Shown here: in pieces, positions 40,695 to 52,300 of the stretch | How the letters are laid out: each line of letters starts with the position of its first letter | Numbering within the stretch: position 1 is the first letter of the stretch | NCBI GenBank assembly: GCA_019915015.1 | Contig: JAHBBC010000015.1 | Coordinates: forward strand, 310,001 to 374,000 | From: Auriscalpium vulgare | Lineage: Eukaryota > Basidiomycota > Agaricomycetes > Russulales > Auriscalpiaceae | Reading direction: 5' to 3' | Length of the DNA: 64,000 bases | Position numbers and translations under genes: made by a program | Notes under the pieces: model-generated | What the model was told of the DNA's origin: nothing | Database searches by the model: none | The model's input: the letters and a program-made list of their open reading frames with translations, nothing else

Positions 40695-43084
40695 CTAGAC
40701 TAACGCGCTCCGGCTCAGGTTCTCGCGCAGTACAAATTCGCTCACTAGATGGCCCGTCAGCTATGTAGGATACCGACCGATGATGAAGGGCACGTACCGT
40801 CGAGCAGGATATGAGACATCTGCTTCGTGTCCTGATGGTGTGAAGGGTGTCACGCTGAGATGCGCCACTGGAAACAGTGTGAAAGAGGGCCACATACCGT
40901 CACAGATGTGAGATGGCAGAAGAACGGTCGCGGCTCGGGCGAATGGTCGACGAACGTCGCTTGGAACTTGCGTTTGAGGTCTGCGTATGCATGCCAACAG
41001 CATCAGCGAAGTCGAGATGTGTCAGCAGGCGGGGCGCACAGGAGGATGTCGCGTCGAAGGTGTTCGGCCGCTTGCCGTACGACGTGATGTACTTGGCGAA
41101 CGGCACGCCTGCGCCGAGCTTCTCCTTGAGGATGTCGCACTTGTTCAGGAAGAGCACCATGTTCGTCTTGGTGAGCAGGCGGTTCGACACGATGCTGCGC
41201 CAGAGCAACACGGAATCCTCCTGTGGCGCATTGTCAGTCCGGCAAAATAAGGGACAGGAAGCAGCGACATTGGTTGTCGCGGCGCTTGACACGTAAAATA
41301 GGGTGTGTAATTAAATTGAGGCACGCACCAGGCGGTTGACCTTCTCGTCCTCCTCAAGCGTCTGGTCGAAGCAGCTGATGGGGGCGAGGAAGATGATGGC
41401 ATTCATGTCGTCGAAGTACGGCACCCATGCCGCTGCACCGTGAAACACGAATCAGCTCTCCATGGCGGGCTGCCCGTGAAAGCGCGAACGTACCTCGCTG
41501 AGTTGCGCCCAAGCCAGCCACGATCATGATCAGCGTCACGCCCAAGTCACAGATGCAAGAGATACGGAATGTAAGGGGTAGTACTCACCAGGGACCTGTG
41601 CCCGCCAACGTCGAAGATGACCCAGTCGCGACTGAGCACGTTGCTGCCTGGTCCTCACGATCAGTAAACATGCAGCCTGGGGCAAGCGCGATGGTGCACG
41701 CACTTGTCGAGAGCTTGAATCTGTGCTCAGAGACGCCCAGCGTCTTTATCCGTGCGCGCATGATATCGTCTGTGGATAGAATTCAGTTGTATCCAGAGCG
41801 CAAAGGCACACGGAAGGATGTACCGTCAGTTGGGATATAGCGCAGCGACGTAACGCGATCGAGGTCATCGAGGAAGCTGCCAAAATGTCAGTCAATTAAC
41901 TCTATTGATCCCCGCGCGCCCGAGCAACGTGACAATCATCGGCCCCCTCCAAGCTCCATCCACCATCACGCATTTGCGCCACACAAGCCTGGCTTGCCCG
42001 CCCTCGGTGGGAGTTGTGATACTGCAGAAGGGTACTCACAATCCGGACATCTCCCGCAGCCGCACGCCGGCACGGTCCAGCAGCTCCCTGACCACCGGAT
42101 CCTCCCACAGACGCATCATGTCCTCGCCGCACGCATTGATGACGCGCCCGGGGTCGTTCGGGTCGTCCCAGTCGATGCCATCGTCCTCGTCGCCGCCCTC
42201 GCCGCTGCGCCGCGCGAGCACGCGGCCGACGAAGTTGCCCTTCCACCCGGACGTCGAGTTGAGCGCGACCTCCTTCGCGACGCCCGCGTCGAGCGCGGGC
42301 TGCCCCGCGGAGAGCTGCAGCTTGCGCACGAGCGCCTCCTCGACGCGCACGAGCGGGGACAGCGAGAGCTGCAGGCGCGCGTGCTCGGAGGTGAGGTCGG
42401 CGACGGTGGGGGATGTCGGGCGCGAGCCGTACGAGGGCGAGGGCGTGTGCGAGGGCGTGTGCGAGGGCGAGCGGGTTGTCTTCTGGAGCAGGCGGGCGTC
42501 GGAGATGGTGTTGAGGATGAGGTGGATGGAGCGCACGACGTTGAGCTGGATGACGGCGCGCCATATTACCCGTTCTGTCCGGAATGCCTGGATGACGCTC
42601 CGTGAGCAGAGACGAATGGGCTTGTATCCGCCCGCGTACCTTCGGCGACGCCATGAGCTGGAAATCTAGGCACCATTAAACGGCGGTCAATGCCGGATAG
42701 CTTAATGACACCCCTGACTCACTTTTTAGTGTTGTTGACTTGCCTGCAGGAATCGCGTTAGCGTCCAACGGCACAGTGAGTCTTGGCTTTACGTACCGGA
42801 CTCGCTCTGCCCTGCACGTCGCGAAAGTTGACAACATCAGCCAGCTGCGGATGTGAGCAGGGCGGCGGGCACTGACCCAGCAGGAGCAGCTTGATCGGAC
42901 GCGGACCACGGCGGGCGGCGAGGCGCTCTTGGGCGAGCTCTTCGTCGATCTGGTCTGAGATGCGGCGGGCCTCCATCTCTGAGCGCAGGCGAGCCTCACG
43001 GGCGACGGGGTCTTCGTCGGGGGGCGGGGCGACGAGGAGGGAGAGGGGGTCGTCTGTGGATGCGGCGGAGGGCAGGCGGGGCAT
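40695..43084 (-). CDS. Atypical heterotrimeric G-protein alpha subunit
   Basis: Signal-transducing GTPase, membrane-associated. ATG 43084 opens MPRLPSAASTDDPLSLL. Exons, minus strand: 43084-42877, 42811-42797, 42743-42723, 42665-42640, 42587-42040, 41876-41824, 41769-41704, 41647-41589, 41497-41494, 41432-41329, then from 41220 to the TAG at 40695. G1 is GQSESGKSTTLK, split over three exons. G2 region is RARIKTLGVSEH. G3 is DVGGHRS, with His in place of the usual catalytic Gln. G4 is FLNKCDIL and G5 is TSVTDTK. The large fifth exon carries a Ser/Pro and acidic insertion in the helical domain. The end is VLRENLSRSALV. All splice phases agree. The Gln-to-His change predicts altered GTP hydrolysis. 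No N-terminal MGxxxS myristoylation signal is present. Confidence 0.9.
41494..41497 (-). other. 4-nt micro-exon (CGAG) of the G-alpha gene
   Basis: The exon before ends DVGGHRSL in phase 0 and the exon after starts with CG then GCA TGG GTG (A-W-V-P-Y-F-D-D). Joining them needs one codon plus one base. CGAG lies between an ACTCAG acceptor and a GTACGTTC donor and supplies exactly that, giving S-L-R-A-A-W-V. The flanking introns are 91 and 61 nt. Confidence 0.6.
42640..42811 (-). other. Three consecutive micro-exons (15, 21 and 26 nt) coding the G-alpha P-loop
   Basis: 42811-42797 encodes the middle of GQSES, 42743-42723 encodes GKSTTLK, and 42665-42640 encodes NFQLMASPK. Each is bounded by GT and AG, and the phases (1-1-1-0) are consistent, rebuilding the canonical P-loop. 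Confidence 0.75.
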
Positions 43085-45004
43085 GGCGCGGGTGGTGGGA
43101 TGGTGGAGGGGAGGGAAAGAGAGTGAGCGTCTAGACGCGAGCGAGGAGGAGTGATATAGTGATCTGTGCGGCCGGGGATGATGGCATGGTGGAATATCGA
43201 GGGCCCAATTATTAAATAGAGCAATCTCCGGCCCTGCCTCCAATGCGGATCGGACAGCCCAAACGCTCCGTGCCATCATCCCAGGACACCCCCCAGCCTA
43301 CTCGGGCACCGCCTCTTTTTCTTATTTCTGCTGCGCGCGGAGGGAAATGGACGCGCTCCAATCTGTCCGTGGCGGCGACTCCCGTTTCACTGTGTTCGCG
43401 CACTTGGGAAGCGCGTCCATCATGCATCAGGTTCGAGCGAGGAACCCTGCATTGTATGAGTGAGCAATCCCTCCATCAGCCGAGCTCCCCTACTCTCCGT
43501 AGCTTCACCGTATGGTATCAGTTCGCGAAGAAGCTCGCCTACCAATCCGTCCACGGATGCACGCAGGATGCGCGTCAAGCTCAATCAATTTTCTGAACTT
43601 CGGCGGTAGTGCTCGATGCTCGGCTTTCTATGTCTTCTTGGCTTCCTCGTCGTGCGGGGATCTGTCGATGGCCCAAGGCATTCGCTGTCAGAGTGTGTTC
43701 GTCAGGCGCTCATACGTTCTTACGGCGCGCACGATGGGCAGATGGCCTCACAGCTGACACCGACACGCTGCTGACACTCATCTCCACCTGTAAACTTGTG
43801 GCGCGCTTTTGTTTGGGCCTGACGGACAGAGGCGCTGTGCTTCATCGTTCACGCCTGGTGCCAACGGGGATGCCTGCATGTCGCCCCCCGCGCTCAACGC
43901 ATCGGGCTGATCTAAACAATCGCGCGTTACGAGGCCAGAGATCCCTCTATTCGGGCAGCGCTCAAGCTCGTAAAGGAACGCCGTCAAGGCGCCGGCGTAA
44001 AGGCTAATACAGACCACCGGACAGCTGGCAAACGTCCGAGGGAGAAGCTGGAGGGTTCATAGGATTCACGCACGCTGATTTGCAGGAGCCTGTTGATGCA
44101 CGGACACCGTGCTTCCACAGCAGACACACGGGAAACGCCGGCGGGAGCCTCATGGCCGCCCACTCCTTGGCTGCGGGTGGAAATCGCACAGGATGGACAG
44201 ATGGACAGCGCCTCGTTCGTCGTATCGGGTTCCGGCCGACGGTGCTGCGAACTTCTGCGCCGCGCACAGAATTGGTTCATCTCCAATGCCGTGTGGTAAC
44301 GGAGGAGAAGACAGATGATAACGTACCCGTACAGCAGTTCACACAACTAGGAAAGTCAGGCCCACGCAAGGAGAAATGGCCGTAGGCTTCTACGTTGAGT
44401 GTCATTCGGACAATTCAGAGAAACTTCTTCCTGGACAAGTCGCGTCGCCTCATCGTAAGAGCGAGCGGAACACTTCGAGAAAAAAGACAGAAAACGACCA
44501 GTCGGGACAGTCACGTGGTTGCGTACTTCGTCGCTTCGGCCTTCGGCGCTCGCCTTCCGCTCACGTCGTTCAGTCCTTCCACCTTCCTCACCACCGGCCT
44601 TCATGCATATTCCTAGTACGTGCGCATGGCGCCGTGCCTCAACTCCGAGCTCAACGCGTTTCTTGACTACCGATGGGCACGCATAGTACAATAGCTGGGC
44701 GACGTGTGCTTTGCTTTGACCTCCCCTCCGCTTGTGAAAACAACACCGTGCACCGCATTTACGCGCCTCGTGCTCCCCGACTCGCGTAGGATGGCTCCAG
44801 AGCGGGCTCTCAACTCGCAGGTTCGTGCCTCGTGTTGACGCTTTGCCCTCCCGCTTTGCCCTCCCGCTTTGCTCCTCCTGTGCTCTCCACCACCAAGCTG
44901 CTCTATGGAGACCTCTTATAAGACATTCTATTGTTGCCAAGGCTCCTTCAGTCTTTCCTCCACCCAACACCCCCGCACTCGCCCCTCAAGAAACGTTACC
45001 CGCG
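43085..45004. other. Intergenic between divergent G-alpha and basic-protein genes
   Basis: About 1.9 kb. A 204-codon minus-strand frame (44356-44970) and several plus-strand frames exist, but all are motif-free and overlap on opposite strands. I see no supported gene. The two promoters must lie at the ends. Confidence 0.45.
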
Positions 45005-46945
45005 ATGACGCCTCCCGGCCTCTGCTCCATGGACGACGCCACGGCCACCGCGCTCTCTGCAATCATCAAGTCTACGATCGACGGCTTCGGCAAACAGATG
45101 GCCGTGCTGCAGGCCCGCGTGCAAGCGCAGACCAACGAGCTCGACGAGCAGCGCGCCCGGCACATGCACCTCTTCGACGCGAACAACTACCTCGTCGGCA
45201 AGGTCGAGGACGCACGCGACTTGCAGATCAGCGGCCAGTACGTGGCTTTCTTCCTCTGCGTCGGAAGCGGCAGACGCTGACCGCGCATGGATGTGTACTG
45301 TAGCCATAAGCTGGGCGCTCTGGTGCCATCCAGGTCGCGCGAGCACCCTCAGCTCCGGCCTCAGCCCGCGCCGGAGACCGCGCCCCAGCCCGCGCCTACC
45401 ACGTGTTCGACCTCCGCGTCGGTGAAGGCCCGCGATGACGCGGACATTCCAAAGAGTCCCGCTGGCCCTGTGGAGCAGATTCCCGATGCCGGGCCTTCGT
45501 CTCCGGGGCACGTGCAAGTGCAGATGCCGCCGCCTCCAAAGGCTCCCAAGAAACACCGAAAGAAGAACAAGCTCTTCGAGGGCCCCTCGCGACCGGACAC
45601 GGACAAGTGGAACTCTCAGAGGGAGGCACACGCTGCGGACGTGACGGCGGAAGAGCAGGACAACAACGCGAGCGCTCCTGTGGTCCAGCGCGCCGCCTCC
45701 GCCGTGCAGACGAGTGACACTGTCAGTGTCCCGGAACCTGTCGAGGTTCCAATCGACGTCCCTGCGCCCGCCGCTCCAACGGAGGCTCTCGCGCCCCATG
45801 ACGCCGTGCCCGAGACCGATGCCGCTAGTCAGTCACCTGCGGACCCAGCGCCCAGCGTCCCTGTGTCTGTCCAGGCGTCTTCTCTCACAGCCAACGCCGA
45901 CGAGCCAGCAACTGCAACTGTCGACGACAATGACAACGAGTCACCTGCGCGCGAGCTCGACGCGCCTTCTATCACTATCGACGCCGACGCGCCAGCAACT
46001 GTAACTGCAACTGACAACAGCGAAGCCCCTGCGCCCGAGCCCGAGGCGCCTTCTCTCACGGCCAACGACGCGCCGGCAAATGCAACTGCCGACGAGGACA
46101 ACAGCGAGGCCCCTGCGCCCGAGCCCGAGGCACCTCTGCCGCCCCATATTGAAGACTTCCTCGCGAACCACTATAAGCGCGGCGGGCCCAGCCTGCCTTC
46201 GAACGTGCTCGCGCGTGAGCAGCCGTGGTACAAGAAGCCCGATCCGTACCGCAACACGTTCATCGTTCCCTGGAACGCTCCTGCGGAGCCCAGCGCCACG
46301 CACGAGCAACCCTCCTCCACACCTGGCACGGAGACGTCAGCGGCGGCCGGTGTCAATGTGACTGACCCGGCGACTAACGTTGTCATCCCTACGATTTCCG
46401 AAAATGCGTCTACGGACGCTGCTGTTCTCGACGCCTCTTCTACCCCCGCAAACCCCGCTGATTCGCCTGCGGACTCTGGCTTCGAGTCGCCGACTTCGCC
46501 TCCAGCGCCCGCCACCACTCCAGCATCGACACGCCGCAAGCGCGCTCGCGATGACGAAGGCGCCACCGGCACGGCGGCGTCCCCTGCGGACTCTCCGCCA
46601 ACCGACGCGGAGCAGCGGGCGACGCGCCGCAGGCGCCTTGTGCCCCCGCCCACCACCCCCGCGCGCGCCACGCGCTCTGCACGCCAGTCCACGCCCGTGC
46701 CCGCGCCCGTGCCGAGCGCGAGCCCCGCGACGTCGATGCGCACGCGCGCCGCGGCACGCCGTGAGCAGTCTGCGACGCCGAGTCCGAAGGTCGCGGGCGA
46801 GAAGCGCGTGCGCGACGAGGCGCAGGCGCCTGCGGACGGAGAGGAGCGGCCTGTGAGCCGTCGGCGAGTAATGACGACGCCGAAGACGCGGTCGGCTGTG
46901 AACAACGAGGGCGGGAGCGGGAAGAAGGCCCGTCGCGGTGCTTAG
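45005..46945 (+). CDS. Low-complexity basic, probably nuclear protein (tandem copy A)
   Basis: Not recognised as a known family. Two exons, 45005-45237 and 45334-46945, give 614 residues with consistent phase (CA|G). Exon 1 encodes a compact N-terminal segment with heptad-like spacing (IIKSTIDGFGKQMAVLQARVQAQTNELDEQRARHMHLFD), a likely short coiled coil. The rest is Pro/Ala/Thr/acidic low complexity with three 27-29-residue repeats (SLTAN...DNSEAPAPEPEAP). A conserved-looking island follows (HIEDFLANHYKRGGPSLPSNVLAREQPWYKKPDPYRNTFIVPW), then a basic C-terminus with repeated RKR/RRRR clusters that look like nuclear signals. The gene at 47957 shares the basic-cluster layout. A nuclear, chromatin-associated role is only a guess. 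Confidence 0.7.
45874..46127 (+). repeat. Coding minisatellite, three units of about 84 bp
   Basis: Units start near 45874, 45961 and 46045 and encode SSLTANADEPATATVDDNDNE, SITIDADAPATVTATDNSEA and SLTANDAPANATADEDNSEA type segments, each closing on a P-E/D-A-P turn. The unit length is a multiple of three, so copy-number change would keep the frame. Confidence 0.65.
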
Positions 46946-47956
46946 GCCTGTCGAGTTACACGGCCAGGAGGACTCTCTGTGTGTGTTCGAAACGCTTGGG
47001 CTCTCGCGATCGTGTTGATTGTTTTGCTTGTTCTTTTTATTCTGTGTCACTACACTTTTTCTCATGGAGATCCTCTTGTTTTTTCTTTTTGTGTTCTGAG
47101 CTTGTATATATCGTACCTTTTCTTTCAATTATTCTGCAAATGAGTTTATTCATCGTCACCACCTCTGGCGTCCGTCTTAAATCAGGCTTTCTAGCGTTCG
47201 AGTGAAGGCAGAGAACGTCTTTGAAATCGTTGGCCAAGGGAGTCGCTAATATATTCGAAACGTGCAGGAGCGCGCGCATCCTCGGAGTCAACGTCAATGA
47301 ACTGAACATTTGAATTGGACCCTCCAGCCTATCCGCAACGTTTCCGCTTAGAGTCCACACAATTCAAGCTCTCTATCAGCGCCTCAGGACTATACATTGT
47401 TTCCCCGTCTCCCCAGCGCTCCCAAAACAACAAGGGAGACCAGGACCGCCGCTGTAGCCTGTTGCTTTGTCTCAGACTTTCAACCAAGCTGTCCTGGTCA
47501 AGCGGCACCCTCGCACTCCCCACCTGGATAGGATACTTGAAGATTTCGCACGTCTCTGATGACTAGAGTAGCACTACGCGAGAATGCGGCGCGGGCGACG
47601 TGCAACACGAGGCATGGCGGCCACCGATACTAATACGGGTGGCGAAACCTCGTGCGCTTTGCGTTTCCTCTGCCCTTGTGCTTGCGCAACGTAGCGGTCA
47701 TAATAGCTTGAACAAGAAAGCTGCACCCACCACCGCCCATAAAAGACGTGGTCGCGTTCAAGGTGCGAGCTGTTCACACTGTATCTTCAACGCCCACTCC
47801 TCTGCCCGCAGTCAACTGTACCCCGACACGAGTCATGTCCCCCCGTTCTCAAGAAAGCGTTTCCGGCGAGGGTGTGCCGACTGGAGGCACCCCGCGCTTC
47901 TCCCTCCCGCCAATGTCGTCAACATCTGTTTTCGAAGGCGAGTGCGACTTCTTCAC
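46946..47956. other. Region between the two basic-protein genes
   Basis: Includes a T-rich 3' flank (about 47020-47120) likely to contain polyadenylation signals of copy A, then the promoter of copy B. An upstream ATG at 47834 opens an 80-residue frame (MSPRSQESVSGEG...) that could be a first exon of copy B, but only if a 26-nt intron (47942-47967, GTGCGACTT...CCCACAG) is accepted. Confidence 0.45.
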
Positions 47957-49330
47957 ATGTCCCACAGCTCTTGCTCACATCCAATCAATGCAGATAGCCT
48001 CGAAGAAGCAACAGTTATGGCGAGGAGAGCTGTCAAGCTTCTTCCTAGTCTCATAGGCCATTTCAGATATTATCTTCATTCTTCTACTCCTTCTCCTTCC
48101 CCCCCACACACCTTGCCCACGACCCCATCTTCTGTGGCATCACTGCCTTCTCCGGCGCCTTCTCCGCGGCGCTTTACTTCCGGGCCGCCTCCGCCTGTCC
48201 AGCTCATCCTGCCTTCGCTTCCACCCCCGCCGCAAATCGCAAGGCGTCTTCCATCGCAGCCGTCAGCGCCCACCTCGCCACCGCCCACTGCCACTCGCCC
48301 CATTCAAAGAGAACCACCATACGGTCATACACCCGACCCTATCTCGAGCAGCTTCTACAGCAGTCAACCTGCTTCTGCTTTACCGGGCTCTTCACCTGGG
48401 CCCATGGGTGCCACCTTGCCTGAGGCGCCTGCCAAGACCTCAGCGCCTGTGACTGACGTGCCGCCCACTCCAGGTTTGGTCTTGAGTGCCGCTCAAGCTG
48501 ACGGATCCTCGGAGACCGCTTCGACGTCTTCAGCGACAACTTCACTTAGCCTGCTCGGCCACAAACGCTCTCGTGAGGCTCATGAGGACGTAACTAGCCC
48601 CCCAACGCTTGCGTCCGACACTGAGGAACGGCCTGTGCATCGACGCCGCATCGACTATGTTCCTCCTGCTACCCCCGCGGCCAAGGTCGGGCGTCGACCG
48701 CCAACGCCTGGGGCCCCTGCAGCGGTGCGCCGTTCCAAAGCAGCCAGTCGTGCCCCAAGTGAGCCTCAGACCCCTACGCCTTCAAGGGCTATACTCGCTG
48801 TGCGGAAGGCCAAAGCACGGTCCTTGGTTGGTACTCTTCCGGCATCAACCTCAGCGGTCGCGCACTCCACAACCCTGCCACCGTCCCCAGACGCGCTCCC
48901 TCCTATCATCAACCGCAAGCGTCTGCACGACGATTCTGAAGACGACACATCTCATGCGTCTGTATCCAACACCCTGCCATCGTCCCCACGTACGTCCCCT
49001 CCCGCCATCCGCCGCAAGCGTCGACGCGACGAGTCCGACGACGGTCCATCTCCCGCGTCTGCTGCTGAAGAGCACCCTCGGCACCGTAGGTACACTGGGA
49101 GCGCGCCGCTACTGCCCCTGCCGCGCAGGAGCCAGCGACTGGAAAACCGCAACTTGTCCGTCCCCCTGGCGGCGAACGGATCTGGTATGCGCGGCCTGTC
49201 TCACCGGAGAGCCACGACACCCTTGACGCCCGCAACGCCGTCGCGGGAGCGTTTCTCATCCCCACCTATCGCGGATGAGCCTCGTCGGATGATGACTCGC
49301 TCCCGGGCCTCTCGTAGCGTCGGAAAGTAA
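47957..49330 (+). CDS. Low-complexity basic, probably nuclear protein (tandem copy B)
   Basis: No known family recognised. The simplest model is ATG 47957 (MSHSSCSHPINADSLEEATV) to TAA 49330, one exon of 457 residues; the frame is open further upstream. After a short alpha-helical start it is Pro/Ser/Thr-rich, then has three copies of a motif of the form basic-cluster, acidic run, Pro/Ser linker, E-E-x-P, H/S-R-R-R: HKRSREAHED...TEERPVHRRRID, RKRLHDDSEDD, RRKRRRDESDD...EEHPRHRRY. Copy A carries the same form (RKRARDDEG...; GEERPVSRRRVMTTP). Both end in a short basic tail. I infer a tandem duplication that has diverged strongly, with probable nuclear localisation. Confidence 0.6.
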   Translation: MSHSSCSHPINADSLEEATVMARRAVKLLPSLIGHFRYYLHSSTPSPSPPHTLPTTPSSVASLPSPAPSPRRFTSGPPPPVQLILPSLPPPPQIARRLPSQPSAPTSPPPTATRPIQREPPYGHTPDPISSSFYSSQPASALPGSSPGPMGATLPEAPAKTSAPVTDVPPTPGLVLSAAQADGSSETASTSSATTSLSLLGHKRSREAHEDVTSPPTLASDTEERPVHRRRIDYVPPATPAAKVGRRPPTPGAPAAVRRSKAASRAPSEPQTPTPSRAILAVRKAKARSLVGTLPASTSAVAHSTTLPPSPDALPPIINRKRLHDDSEDDTSHASVSNTLPSSPRTSPPAIRRKRRRDESDDGPSPASAAEEHPRHRRYTGSAPLLPLPRRSQRLENRNLSVPLAANGSGMRGLSHRRATTPLTPATPSRERFSSPPIADEPRRMMTRSRASRSVGK

Positions 49331-52300
49331 AATCTTCTTCAGCGACGCTTCATCCTTATTAATTATTTTTCTCATTCATTTTTTTTTCTTTGCGTGCTTG
49401 TCTTCTCCTCGTTCCTTTGCTCCGTATGCTGCAACGCAACAGTTTTCTGGCATGGTGTATAACAGTATCCGTTTTTTTCCCCCTCATAGACTCGTACCGC
49501 AATGAAATATCTATCGGAACATCCTCTCCCGGTGTTACCGGATCGTGCGAATACCACCAGCACGACTGGTAACAGGCACCTTCAATTACCGAAGGAAAAC
49601 GGAGATTGAAGAGTTCATAAACGGCGATGGCGGGGACTATGGATGAGGAATCGTTTCGTATGTTGTCCGAAGACACAGATGATTCTGAAGCGACTCTTTC
49701 CATGTTTATCGGCTCAAAGCACCTTTCACACTGGTAATTATCGTGCGAGAACAGTGTCGCGATAGACAGCAGATTGCTGCGACTGATCTAGAAGCCAAAG
49801 TGATGATCAGAGGTTATTGTTCAACATTTCCAGGAATTCCAAGGTCCGCAAGTACAGTGTGCATGTGTAGCAGTCCGTGTCGCAATCAATCCATGGCACT
49901 TATCAGAAAGTTACCGATTGCGTCCATCGCGCCACCCAGTCGCTGCCCCGCATCTGGCCGACGTACCTGTGGAATATCAAAATGGGATGCGGGATCTGTG
50001 GCGCGATCCGAGACGGCGGTTGCGTTGCCATTCCCAATCGAGAGTAAAGCAACTTGCGACATGATGCATGACTGCTGATAGCGCCAATCTAGAAAGCCTT
50101 GCGCGTTGTGCCAGTGGGCCATGCAATCGACTCAAAGATGTGGACAGAATGTGCTGTATGGGTCGGAGGTGAAAAGGGATCAGACGCAGATGCTCGTCTG
50201 AGACAGCGCTATCATGATCTGACCACGCAACTTGACCAGTGTACCTTCAATGAGCAAGCGACTGGATAAGTGAACACGACAGATGGAGTTCGCAATACAT
50301 GGCTGGAGTCGCTGGACTTACAGGCTGGACAAGCATCGCCTCCCGGCGAGTTCACGACCTGTTGTGATGGCGGTTTATTGGTGATCAGTATCAGGTCAAG
50401 AGTAATTGGAGCATGTATACAGTCAAAAGACGCCTGCATCCGACGGAACTTTTGGCGGCCGACGGTGTATTTGTGGCGTTGCCCAGATTCGAGAGCAATT
50501 TTGCCAAATATTGGGATGAGCAGATGCACTGGCAGTCTTACCAAGCAGGAACGGGAGTCGTTGCCAATGCGTGTAACAACTCATGCGAACTTAATCAGCG
50601 CAGCGTGATGTTTCTTACGCCAATACTGATGCTCGTGAGTACAATCCCTATCTCCCGTTTGGGCACATACCACTTGCAGCCACTGCGCGGTGACCGCCGG
50701 TGGCAGCGTGACTCGGGTATACCTTCAAAGCCCGGTCTTAGTGGAAAGTACTTTCATAGCTTCGATGTGGAGAGTCTGGCAGGAGAATAGATAGCTCCGG
50801 ATGGCCAGATTCCACGCGTGCTTGCAACGTCCAATCGAGGAGATAACACGCGAAAGGCACGTCTCGTGAACGGGCATGTGAGAGCACTGTGAAAGCTAAT
50901 TAGACTCCGAGTCGGATGTGCCTAGCTGCGGGTAGTAGCTTCTGCAAATCGCAAATCTGAATTGCAACGTAAGTCCGAGTCGTAAGTCAATTTGATGAAT
51001 GCGGCCTCTATAACGGAGACGTCCTGTATATTATACGTGACCGCGTACCGTATCAGTGGTTTCGTAAGATGTATAGCTTGAGCCAACTTGAACCAACGAC
51101 AGCCGGCGGTACCTAGATACTAGAACAAGTAGCAAGCTTCCAGGCAGACGGCATTGCCCTGCACGACTGCATTGGAGGTCTTGACATCTTCAAGCACGCC
51201 ACCAACCTAGCCTAACAAGGTTAATGTGCTCCGACATGGAACTTTATTGCCGCGCGCGAAACTAAGCGCGGGGTGAGTAAGTGGTGAGTACAACCATTGA
51301 GCGAATCTAGACGAATCTATGCCTAGCAATTCATGGTCAGCGCTACTTCTGTGGAGTCGGCGCTCTGGCGCACGCCCGAAAGATCGGGACCACATACCTG
51401 ACCTCCGATAGAAACGGGAGCCTCCACGGCTATGAAGAGCTACGAACAGCTGCCCAGGCCCTCCCAGAGGGACGATACTCTGAAACACTGGTAGATCTAG
51501 ATCCGCCTCGGAGATAGTAAGGCAGCTGGGCAAGCGGCAGATAGACCAAAGGGACCGGACCGTATACACCGAGCCGCTAAGAATGGCACGGATCAGCAGA
51601 CACGCAGTAATGAAGTGAAGGACAGACCAGCAGCGCCAGCGTCCACTCGGCTACAAGTCCGGACACATCGTAAGGGAGAAAAATCAATTGCGGCGCGCTC
51701 GCAAAGGCGTGCAAATCGCACGAGAGGACAAAGGTGCTACTCGGGTCCACCCGCTGACAGCTTTTCGGCGCAGCGGCGGCCCATCAAATTCCCTGCCCTG
51801 CCACTGCAGGGTTGCCACCATTCCTACACTTTTAGAGTTGAACGGCAAGTCCGCGACGAAGACGTGCCCAGTACGTGTCCCCGATCGACAACCCGACGAA
51901 AAGGTGGCCTCGTCCGACAGGGCAGAAGTTGCCGTGATCTTAACAGAGGAGAGCATAGTGCGAGCATGCGATGGAGTCGGCATGGAGCTGTTCGCTGATA
52001 GCATCTCTCCAACCTCCACCATACATAAAAGTGTGCGGACAAATTGGGGCGCAGATACAGTCGAGTCACCAGGGTCAGGATACAGGTTCGTTTTGAAGAA
52101 GCTTGACAATATGACTGTTCGAGATTGTTCGCCGTGCGTCCAAATTACGGGTGATGCAGGGTCGAATGTTGTCTAGGGTCCAGCGCCCCCTGAGTAAGGC
52201 CTGAGGCCTGAGGGCAGACAGAAGGTACGCGATGTTTTCCGGCCCTTTCACGCGACCCTGCACGGCCGCGCACCTCCCTGAATAATGAAAGTTCCTTGCA

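Noticed and set aside
43428..43448. tRNA B-box-like GGTTCGAGC
   Set aside because: No matching A box, anticodon arm or acceptor stem around it.
44356..44970. 204-codon minus-strand open frame
   Set aside because: Arg/Gly/Glu-biased, no domain, overlaps equally long frames on the other strand, no splice partner.
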